64,000 nt of DNA, taken from Aphrocallistes beatrix (lineage: Eukaryota > Porifera > Hexactinellida > Sceptrulophora > Aphrocallistidae). This document shows, one piece after another, positions 13,546 to 21,498 of this stretch. Position 1 is the first letter of the stretch, and every line of letters starts with the position of its first letter. The notes under the pieces were generated by a model. That model saw only the letters and a program-made list of their open reading frames with translations. It was not told the DNA's origin and ran no database searches. Position numbers and translations under genes: made by a program. The stretch is taken from positions 930,001-994,000 of the forward strand of contig OY725488.1 of the NCBI GenBank assembly GCA_963281255.1, given 5' to 3'.

Positions 13546-15054
13546 TCAAAATAAGCCAAACAGTGGGGACGCATAAGCCATGGGTCTCACGTCAGGATGA
13601 GGTACAGCGACGTAAGAACGAAAGTTTGGCTTGAGATCCGCCGCCAGGTTAATGAAAGCGCCCTTGTTCCCCATCTGATCGCAGTAGTTGGGCGCAGAGA
13701 ATATTGTGATACACTTCCCCCCATGTGCGACCTCATACCCTTCATCCTTCACTTCATGGCTGCGGATTATGTAATCCAAATTATTGTTCTTCAAAAACTT
13801 TTCAGTCACATCTGGGCCAAACTGCACCCCGACACCTCGCTTGCTAGGCGACCTCCCACTAAACAGCTGTGGATCAGACCACAATAACTCACACATGATC
13901 CCATCCTCAGGGGGCTGTCTCACGCGATTGACCTTGCGAATATCGTCTAAAGTTATATCGTCCTTGGAAAACAGCCCGCCATGCATGACCAGCACTTTCT
14001 TGTTGATGAGGTGGGCAAGAGGGAGACAGTTGAAAATTTCTGAGAATACATCTGTCATCTGTGAAGTGTACTTGGATTTTACTTCCCCGTCGAACCCATA
14101 CATCTGATTCATTGTTTCAGTCTCGTGGTTGCCTCGGGCCATGAAGAAGTGATTGGGGTAGAGCAACTTGAACCCGAACATGGTGAAGATAACCTCGACA
14201 GAAAAGGAGCCACGGTCCACAAAATCTCCGTTGAAGAGATAAGGATTGTCTTCAGAGGGGAATCCATTCAGCTCAAATATGTTGAGGAGGTCGTAGAATT
14301 GTCCGTGGATGTCCCCACAAACTGTGAACTTGCCCTCTGTCGGGAAAGTGACATCCTTGAGAGTAGGCTCAACTTCAAATAGGTTTTTAATATCGACCAA
14401 TATCTTGTAGGCGAACTTCCTGTGAAGTAGCTTTTGCTTCCTAAACCGTTCTACCAACTCCTTCATAAATTCGGGGCTAATATTTTCTTCGAGTCGAGGG
14501 CCATCATAGCTCTCCTCCACTACCATCGACCCGAGGTCAACGCTCTTGGAAGCGGGCTGAGTGGAACTTTCAATCGCTATCGCCTTCATAAACGCTTGCT
14601 TCTTCACTATCTTGTTACACTCGTTGAACTTCTCCAAAGCATCAGGATCTTTCGGACAAACCTTCACAACAGCTTCGTAATCCTTGAGGGCCTTTTTGAA
14701 TTTCCCGAGGGCCATATTCGACGAGGCTCTGCGGTAATAGCCTTTGATGAACTGGGGGTTCAAATTAATGGCTTTGGAGGCGTCTTCAAGAGCGTAACCA
14801 AAACTCTCCATACGAAGATACGCGATGCTTCGATTACTGTAGTAGACCGGGTCTGTCGGAATAACATTGATCGCCTTAGTGTAGAACTCGATGGCATCGT
14901 TATACTTCTTCTCATTGAAGAAGTCGTTAGCTTGCTTCTTGAAAGCATCAGCTCTACTCTTCAGCTCGGATGGGAACTCTTTTTCTTGAGAATTTTCATC
15001 ATTTTTGAAGTCGCTAGTATCTTTTTTGGAAGAATCTAAAGGGGCAGTCGCCAT
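13546..15054 (-). CDS. PPP5C: Serine/threonine protein phosphatase 5, intronless
   Basis: 502 aa in one exon (human 499). Residues about 30-135 are three TPR repeats (ADAFKKQANDFFNEKKYNDA and following), which in PP5 bind the C-terminus of HSP90 and fold over the active site. The catalytic domain follows with the PPP metal-binding motifs GDIHGQ, GDFVDRG, GNHE, MHGGLF and the conserved SAPNYCDQMGNKGA. The C-terminal helix region ends FGLF. It dephosphorylates HSP90 clients and co-chaperones in cytosol and nucleus. The start ATG gives the expected Asp/Lys-rich leader before the TPRs. The full-length single-exon state is notable because PP5 genes of most animals are split, but the frame is intact and shows no sign of retroposition such as an adjoining poly(A) tract. 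Confidence 0.96.
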   Translation of the reverse strand: MATAPLDSSKKDTSDFKNDENSQEKEFPSELKSRADAFKKQANDFFNEKKYNDAIEFYTKAINVIPTDPVYYSNRSIAYLRMESFGYALEDASKAINLNPQFIKGYYRRASSNMALGKFKKALKDYEAVVKVCPKDPDALEKFNECNKIVKKQAFMKAIAIESSTQPASKSVDLGSMVVEESYDGPRLEENISPEFMKELVERFRKQKLLHRKFAYKILVDIKNLFEVEPTLKDVTFPTEGKFTVCGDIHGQFYDLLNIFELNGFPSEDNPYLFNGDFVDRGSFSVEVIFTMFGFKLLYPNHFFMARGNHETETMNQMYGFDGEVKSKYTSQMTDVFSEIFNCLPLAHLINKKVLVMHGGLFSKDDITLDDIRKVNRVRQPPEDGIMCELLWSDPQLFSGRSPSKRGVGVQFGPDVTEKFLKNNNLDYIIRSHEVKDEGYEVAHGGKCITIFSAPNYCDQMGNKGAFINLAADLKPNFRSYVAVPHPDVRPMAYASPLFGLF

Positions 15055-15585
15055 TTTGAATCAATTGAAATCTTTTATTTTATAAAAGAAAAGCAATTAT
15101 TACAAAATTAAATTATCTACGTACACGTAAATATCGTTTGGATTTGTCGTAAATTAAAATTTATATCTGTTAACCGGTTAACTTCCTGGAGATAAATCAA
15201 AAAACGGGCGAGAACTTTTGGAGTACCCTAAGTATACGTATATGATTATTCAGAAAGTTCTTTTTCGGAAAACGTGAAATGTCCCAGGTTTAGCTCTAAG
15301 AGGCCATCTGGTCCTAGGGCCAGTGTCCGCACTACGAATAACCCACTATCTTTAGGACCAATGAAGCATTATATACGTGTATAGGAGTATAGACGGACTG
15401 GCCCACCGGGAGAGCGGGGAATTCCCTTGTGGGCAAGTGGAGCAGGGAATGAGCCGGTAGGAATAGATGGAAAGTAGGCCGTTCAAATAATTTCCCTGGT
15501 CCGATTTCATGCTTTCATTAATCAATTAAACTAGCTCCACTCCCTTACTCATATCTATGTGCATTCACAGCGATTAGCTTAATTA
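15055..15585. promoter_or_regulatory. Shared upstream region of PPP5 (-) and TPMT copy 1 (+)
   Basis: 531 bp between two divergent start codons, so it probably carries both promoters. From 15211 onward the sequence is duplicated at 17972, meaning that the second TPMT has the same proximal 375 bp but lacks the PPP5-side part. No TATA box or defined operator was recognised. Confidence 0.45.
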
Positions 15586-16290
15586 ATGGCGGAAGTAAAT
15601 ACAGATAAATTCTCATTAGAGAGATGGGGACAACTTTGGGATGCTGGAACCACAACGTGGCATAAGGAAGAGGTCCGGGGTCTAATTGTAAAATATTACG
15701 AACAGCTGACGAACAAGGGAGAGTTCAAACGCATTCTTGTTCCTCTGTGCGGGAAGTCAAAAGAAATTCTCTTCTTCCACCAACAAGGTCACGAAGTGGT
15801 AGGAATCGAATTCAGTTACAAGGCTTGTCAGGACTTCTTTCAGGAAAATGGGATCAAATTCTCTGTGGAATCTCAGGAAAGTGGAAAAGATGGCGAGAGT
15901 GGAAACGTGTTTAAGTCAGAAGACAAGCGTATTGTGCTATATCAAGGAGATTTCTATAGTGTGTCAAAAGAAAAATTGGGAGACTTTGATGCAGTTCTAG
16001 ATTGGAATAGTTTGACCGTGATAGATCCAGACAAGAGGTTGGTCTACATAGATATGGTGATTGGGTTTCTGAAACCAGGTGGCAGGATGCTACTCAATAC
16101 TTTTATCTACCCAAAAGTGGAATATGCTGGACCGCCATGCGCGATATTCAAAGAGGAAATATTGAAGTATTACAGTGGGAGGATGAAGGTGGAGTTATTA
16201 GAGGAGAACAAAGAAGGAACTGAATACCCTAGAAAACTCTTTAAACTAAGCGAGCTAACTTTCTTAATTTATTTATTTACAAAAATGTAG
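15586..16290 (+). CDS. TPMT: Thiopurine S-methyltransferase-like protein, copy 1
   Basis: 234 aa, intronless (human TPMT 245). A class I SAM-dependent methyltransferase of the TPMT family: N-terminal WGQLWDAGTTTWHKEEV, SAM-binding strand and loop ILVPLCGKSKEILFF, next strand GHEVVGIEFS, then FDAVLDWNSLTVIDPDKR and the conserved AGPPCAIF near the C-terminus. In vertebrates the enzyme methylates thiopurines and aromatic thiols; the natural substrate is unclear, so activity here is a family inference. The second gene at 18350-19054 differs at six residues (K110T, V145A, Y180H, N208T, Y214D, L218R here to there), about 97% identity. The frames are both open, so both copies may be active. Three of the six changes lie in the last 30 residues. 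Confidence 0.9.
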   Translation: MAEVNTDKFSLERWGQLWDAGTTTWHKEEVRGLIVKYYEQLTNKGEFKRILVPLCGKSKEILFFHQQGHEVVGIEFSYKACQDFFQENGIKFSVESQESGKDGESGNVFKSEDKRIVLYQGDFYSVSKEKLGDFDAVLDWNSLTVIDPDKRLVYIDMVIGFLKPGGRMLLNTFIYPKVEYAGPPCAIFKEEILKYYSGRMKVELLEENKEGTEYPRKLFKLSELTFLIYLFTKM

Positions 16291-16410
16291 TTGTAAGCAT
16301 ATTTAGGTCACAGATCATAGGTACTAACGTAGAAGTAATTCCATTTTGTTAGTTTATTCTGAATTTAGGCGTTTACTCACGCACATTTTACTCTACCATT
16401 TCAATAATTA

Positions 16411-17010
16411 GGGCATTTTAAAAAAATTCAGAAGTTTGAATCTTTAGATGCACATCCTTCAAATAGCTTACTTTGAACACATAATATTCACCATAAAAAA
16501 ATCAAAGAAGAAGTATTCCTTTTGCAATTTAAGCCCAAAACCGGACAAATCCCATTATAAATCTGCAGGAGGGAGAGCCTGCGTTGCGGGACCACTAAAT
16601 CATCTCCAAATTGCTTGAATATTTGGTGCTCAAAGTAAGATATTTGAAGGGTATGCACATAGGCGTCGTAACCCACCCGGTTACCCGGCAATGGCCGGGC
16701 GGCCCAGAGTGAATGTCGGGTACTACCCGGCAGGCCGGGTGCTACCCGGTCTAATGCCGGATGCTACCCGGTAAAAAGCTTGGTGCTATTATGTACTGGT
16801 AATTGACTGTTACTAATTCCTCATGTAGATCAAGGGTTCACGGCCCATTTGGCTGACGGTAACGCTGGATCAGCTGAAGATACGGCCCGATTAACTGACT
16901 GAACGGCCCTGGATTATTGTGGCCGGGCAGTCCAAGGGTAGGAAATAAAGTTTACGACGCCTATGGGTATGCATCTAAAGATTCAAACATTTGAATTTTT
17001 TGAAACACCC
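16411..17010. mobile_element. Tc1/mariner-type MITE in unit 1, split by a hAT insertion
   Basis: Long inverted repeats of about 70 bp: the left arm GGGCATTTTAAAAAAATTC is matched by GAATTTTTTGAAACACCC at the right. TA flanks both ends (16409-16410 and 17011-17012). Without the inner insertion it is about 284 bp, the size of its partner at 19175-19462. It predates the tandem duplication because both units have it. Confidence 0.72.
16658..16965. mobile_element. hAT-like element inserted after the duplication
   Basis: 308 bp starting CATAGGCGTCGTAA and ending with the exact inverse TTACGACGCCTATG. It is flanked by 8-bp direct repeats GGTATGCA (16650-16657 and 16966-16973), the hAT duplication length. 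Unit 2 has the empty site with one such 8-mer (19424-19431, GGTGTGCA). Inside are GC-rich repeats of TACCCGG. No coding capacity. Confidence 0.82.
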
Positions 17011-17658
17011 TACCATTTCAAATTAGTTCATTTTAGTTTAGGGGAAGGGTAAGAACCGAGCGACATAGAAACTAAATAATTTGCTTTAGTAAGAAGCGTT
17101 AAAAAATCGTCGGAATGTGATCAGGATGTTCCAAGCTACAGGAAGCACCCACTCTGATTTGGACAAACAAAAACGGTGAAAAATACCGGGTTTAAGATTA
17201 GTAAAACTGATCTCAATATTTTATGGATTTTCAAAACCCAATGAATGTATGCTGAAAGGTTACCACCAAAGTGTCTGAGTCGGAACTATTGCCGTGGTGT
17301 ATTGCCAATCTTTCCGAGGTTAAAGAGCCACAACTTTTAAGTCTATACGTGTAAATCAGTAATAGAATAAGATTTATAGCTAGCTAACATCAATAATACC
17401 TAACAACTGTAGAGCTTAACAAAAGTTATCTAGTATAATAAAATTCTTCTGCCTCAGGAAGACGAGGGCGTTTCATGTATTAGTACAGAGCTGTGACTGA
17501 TTTATAGTTGGATCCCACCCGAATGCGAGGCTTAAAATAAAGTCACATTGGTGATGTGGCAAATCAATGCAAATGAATCAGCTGTACAGCGAAGGTTATT
17601 AACAAGTAGAAAGAGTGTCAAATTATTTGGGGGGTATTGGAACTGTGTGTGCGAAGAC

Positions 17659-17945
17659 TCACCAGTCTGCCTCACCTGTCGCCTGTGCAAATACCAAGTC
17701 GATTCCGTTCAGATTCATGATTCCGTCCTTTAGATGGAAGCGCCACTTGTTGCGAGTACGTGTCACTTTCTTAAACTGGCACACGACCATATTGTCAGTT
17801 TCAAAGTGATCTTCTTGATCATCTCCGGTCTCGTCATCGTCCGTACTCCCGAGTTCTTCGTCTCCCTCCCCTGGTACCGCTTCCCTTTCTGCGTTAGCCC
17901 CGCCCCCTGTGGCCCCCTGAACCCCCTGTGACTCCCTCACCTCTG
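17659..17945 (-). pseudogene. GTF2A1: GTF2A1 3' fragment left by the tandem duplication
   Basis: Encodes the last 90 or so residues of TFIIA alpha/beta, from RESQG to the end ATGEADW and stop, nearly identical to 20124-20401. It has no promoter, start or first exon of its own: the homology stops at 17945 at the junction of the duplicated units. One 9-base in-frame difference (GVQ) separates it from the intact gene. It lies downstream of TPMT copy 1 on the opposite strand. Interpreted as a duplication by-product rather than a gene. Confidence 0.85.
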
Positions 17946-18349
17946 ACTGATAGTGCCTGACACATATTAAAAGAACTTTTGGAGTACCCTAAGTATACGT
18001 ATATGATTATTCAGAAAGTTGTCTTTTTCGGAAAATGTGAAATGTCCCAGGTTTAGCTCTAAGAGGCCATCTGGTCCTAGGGCCAGATGTCCGCACTACG
18101 AATAACCCACTATCTTTAGGACCAATGAAGCATTATATACGTGTATAGGAGTATAGACGGACTGGCCCATCGGGAGAGCGGGGAATTTCCTTGTGGGCAA
18201 GTGGAGCAGGGAATGAGCCGGTAGGAATAGATGGAAAGTAGGCCGTTCAAATAATTTCCCTGGTCCGATTTCATGCTTTCATTAATCAATTAAACTAACT
18301 CCACTCCCTTACTCATATCTATGTGCATTCACAGCGGTTAGCTTAATTA

Positions 18350-19054
18350 ATGGCGGAAGTAAATACAGATAAATTCTCATTAGAGAGATGGGGACAACTT
18401 TGGGATGCTGGAACCACAACGTGGCATAAGGAAGAGGTCCGGGGTCTAATTGTAAAATATTACGAACAGCTGACGAACAAGGGAGAGTTCAAACGCATTC
18501 TTGTTCCTCTGTGCGGGAAGTCAAAAGAAATTCTCTTCTTCCACCAACAAGGTCACGAAGTGGTAGGAATCGAATTCAGTTACAAGGCTTGTCAGGACTT
18601 CTTTCAGGAAAATGGGATCAAATTCTCTGTGGAATCTCAGGAAAGTGGAAAAGATGGCGAGAGTGGAAACGTGTTTACGTCAGAAGACAAGCGCATTGTG
18701 CTATATCAAGGAGATTTCTATAGTGTGTCGAAAGAAAAATTGGGAGACTTTGATGCAGTTCTAGATTGGAATAGTTTGACCGCGATAGATCCAGACAAGA
18801 GGTTGGTCTACATAGATATGGTGATTGGGTTTCTGAAACCAGGTGGCAGGATGCTACTCAATACTTTTATCTACCCAAAAGTGGAACATGCTGGACCGCC
18901 ATGCGCGATATTCAAAGAGGAAATATTGAAGTATTACAGTGGAAGGATGAAGGTGGAGTTATTAGAGGAGACCAAAGAAGGAACTGAAGACCCTAGAAAA
19001 CGCTTTAAACTAAGCGAGCTAACTTTCTTAATTTATTTATTTACAAAAATGTAG
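18350..19054 (+). CDS. TPMT: Thiopurine S-methyltransferase-like protein, copy 2
   Basis: 234 aa, intronless, same family motifs as copy 1 (WGQLWDAGTTTWHKEEV, LVPLCGKSKEILFF, GHEVVGIEFS, AGPPCAIF). The proximal upstream 375 bp is also duplicated, so basal promoter elements are probably shared, while the more distal context differs: filler DNA and a GTF2A1 fragment instead of PPP5. It differs from copy 1 at six residues. Its C-terminal DPRKRF replaces YPRKLF. I cannot tell which copy is closer to the ancestral sequence without an outgroup. Confidence 0.9.
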   Translation: MAEVNTDKFSLERWGQLWDAGTTTWHKEEVRGLIVKYYEQLTNKGEFKRILVPLCGKSKEILFFHQQGHEVVGIEFSYKACQDFFQENGIKFSVESQESGKDGESGNVFTSEDKRIVLYQGDFYSVSKEKLGDFDAVLDWNSLTAIDPDKRLVYIDMVIGFLKPGGRMLLNTFIYPKVEHAGPPCAIFKEEILKYYSGRMKVELLEETKEGTEDPRKRFKLSELTFLIYLFTKM

Positions 19055-19174
19055 TTGTAAGCATATTTAGGTCACAGATCATAGGTACTAACGTAGAAGT
19101 AATCCCATTTTGTTAGTTTCTTCTGAATTTAGGCGTTTACTCACGCACATTTTACTCTACCATTTCAATAATTA

Positions 19175-19462
19175 GGGTGTTTCAAAAAAATTCAAAAGTT
19201 TGAATCTTTAGATGCACATCCTTCAAATAGCTTACTTTGAACACATAATATTCACCATAAAATATTCAAAGAAGAAGTACTCCTTTTGCAATTTAAGCCC
19301 AAAACCGGACAAATCCCATTATAAATCTGCAGGAGGTAGAGCCTGCGTTGCGGGACCACTAAATAATCTCCAAATTGCTTGAATATTTTATGGTGAATAT
19401 TTGGTGCTCAAAGCTATTTGAAGGGTGTGCATCTAAATATTCAAACATTTTTTGAAACACCC
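19175..19462. mobile_element. Tc1/mariner-type MITE in unit 2, unbroken
   Basis: 288 bp, ends GGGTGTTTCAAAAAAATTC and TTTTTTGAAACACCC, TA on both flanks (19173-19174, 19463-19464). Counterpart of 16411-17010 without the nested element. Just outside, the similar strings TACCATTTCAATAATTA and TACCATTTCAAATTA sit on the two sides, a possible longer direct repeat. Confidence 0.72.
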
Positions 19463-20123
19463 TACCATTTCAAATTATTCAATTTTAGTTTAGGGGAAGG
19501 GCAAGAACCGAGCGACAGAGAAACTAAATAATTTGCTTTAGTAAGAAGCGTAAAAAAATCGTCGGAATCTGACCAGGGTGTTCCAAGCTACAGGAAGCAC
19601 CCACTCTTGCAAAGCCCCTGATTTGGACAAACAAAAACGGAGAAAAATACCGGATTTAAGATTAGTAAAACTGATCTCAATATTTTATGGATTTTCAAAA
19701 CCCCAATGAGTGTATGCTGAAAGGTTACCACCAAAGTGTCTGAGTCGGAACTATTGCCGTGGTGTATTGCCAATCTTTCCGAGGTTAAAGAGCCACAACT
19801 TTTAAGTCTATACGTGTAAATCAGTAATAGAATAAGATTTATAGCTAGCTAACATCAATAATACCTAACAACTGTAGAGCTTAACAAAAGTTATCTAGTA
19901 TAATAAAATTCTTCTGCCTCAGGAAGACGAGGGCGTTTCATGTATTAGTACAGAGCTGTGACTGATTTATAGTTGGATCCCACCCGAATGCGAGGCTTAA
20001 AATAAAGTCACATTGGTGATGTGGCAAATCAATGCAAATGAATCAGCTGTACAGCGAAGGTTATTAACAAGTAGAAAGAGTGTCAAATTATTTGGGGGGT
20101 ATTGGAACTGTGTGTGCGAGGAC

Positions 20124-21243
20124 TCACCAGTCTGCCTCACCTGTCGCCTGTGCAAATACCAAGTCGATTCCGTTCAGATTCATGATTCCGTCCTTTAGAT
20201 GGAAGCGCCACTTGTTGCGAGTACGTGTCACTTTCTTAAACTGGCACACGACCATATTGTCAGTTTCAAAGTGATCTTCTTGATCATCTCCGGTCTCGTC
20301 ATCGTCCGTACTCCCGAGTTCTTCGTCTCCCTCCCCTGGTACCGCTTCCCTTTCTGCGTTAGCTCCGCCCCCTGTGGCCCCCTGTGACTCCCTCACCTCT
20401 GTGTCCTCTGGCCCGAGGTCGGAATTGTCCGTTCGGTCATCATCATCATCACCCAATTCATCATCTTCGCCGTCGTCAGTGCTGTCTTCTATTACGTCAG
20501 CACCCCCGCCCCCATTCCCATCCAGTTGTCCCACGCGGCTACGCTTGGCATTTGGCACTTTCTCAAGCTACACACATAAGTACATCCATGATCCTTATGC
20601 GCAGTAAAGGAATGCTAACTGCTAACATATAGAATTAGTATAAATAGCCACTGACCATAGCCAATTCAGATTGCGGTCTCTTTCCCTCGTATTTGAAGCT
20701 GGGAAGCTGGTCTTTCACAGGTTTGTCGTCTGGAGAGCCGATAGCGTTGTCCAGCTTCTCCATTCGCGGGGGTATTGCAGGCATTGAGTGAGGCATGTAC
20801 ATCTGGGGGACAAAGGGAGCGTTCTGCTTGAAGTTGGGGTAGTGCGGCATCGAGTGCAGAGAAGCCTGATGCATTCCTGGATGCTGCTTCATGGGGTAGA
20901 CCGGTTGGGATTGCACCTCTCTCAGTCGGTGATCCCCTCCTGACTGAAAGTTACCCACAAGTGACCCCGAAGTCATCGGCATCGACAAGTGCTGAGGTGG
21001 GAGAGATTTCGGTATCGTGTTGTGTGGATAGATGGCAGAAGATGTGTCGGTCATGGGTAAGTCATTCTTGGACATTTTGACAGCTTCGGAGTCTTTGAGA
21101 CGAAGTTCCCACGCGTTTTTTAACTCCTGGATCACCTTCTCGTCATGCCCCTCGTTGATAAACGCGTCCCGTACGTTCTTGATAACTTCTTCTATCACAC
21201 TCCGGTACAAGTTGGATGTCTGATTGGCAGTAGCAGCAGCCAT
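20124..21243 (-). CDS. GTF2A1: Transcription initiation factor IIA subunit alpha/beta precursor
   Basis: Two exons, 20656-21243 and 20124-20567, joined in phase 0 across an 88-bp intron, 343 aa. The N-terminal helix bundle (NLYRSVIEEVIKNVRDAFINEG) is the alpha part; the C-terminal beta-barrel (VVCQFKKVTRTRNKWRFHLKDG, IMNLNGIDLVFAQATGEADW) is the beta part that contacts TBP and DNA. The middle is a variable Pro/Met-rich linker followed by a long Asp/Glu-rich tract, as usual. GQLDG followed by a Gly- and Asp-rich stretch at the start of exon 2 resembles the taspase-1 site (Q-x-D-G) where the precursor is cut into alpha and beta chains. The stop follows ADW directly, as in the family. The 3' 278 bp of coding sequence are duplicated at 17659-17945. 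Confidence 0.95.
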
Positions 21244-21498
21244 AGATGAACGAAATGATTCTCTCTAAAGTTTTGAAACTGAATCCAAATGTATTTTAGG
21301 AATAATATTTGAATTCATTTCATATTGATGTAATCTCGTCGTCCATCGGGATACATCTTAATGAAAATTTTACACGTACTTGTAACCACTCAAAAATTGA
21401 TAAATAGCGAACAAATAAAATTACACGTACAACCAATTGGCAAAATAATACAATCTATATGGACTAAAATATCACAGCATTAATCCTGGAGAAAAAAA

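Larger units (their letters stand above)
15211..17945. repeat. Tandem duplication, unit 1 (TPMT + GTF2A1 3' end)
   Basis: This segment aligns end to end with 17972-20401. Both begin AGAACTTTTGGAGTACC and both end ACTCCCTCACCTCTG inside the GTF2A1 coding region. Differences are scattered single bases and a few short indels, plus a 308-bp element present only here. A 26-bp stretch of unrelated sequence (17946-17971) separates the units. Confidence 0.93.
17972..20401. repeat. Tandem duplication, unit 2
   Basis: Direct-repeat partner of 15211-17945, about 2430 bp. Its right end continues without a break into the rest of the intact GTF2A1 gene, so this side carries the original GTF2A1 context. 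The original PPP5-side context is next to unit 1. Confidence 0.93.

Noticed and set aside
14434-15039. 201-codon plus-strand frame opposite PPP5
   Set aside because: Antisense to the TPR region; the PPP5 frame explains the open reading.
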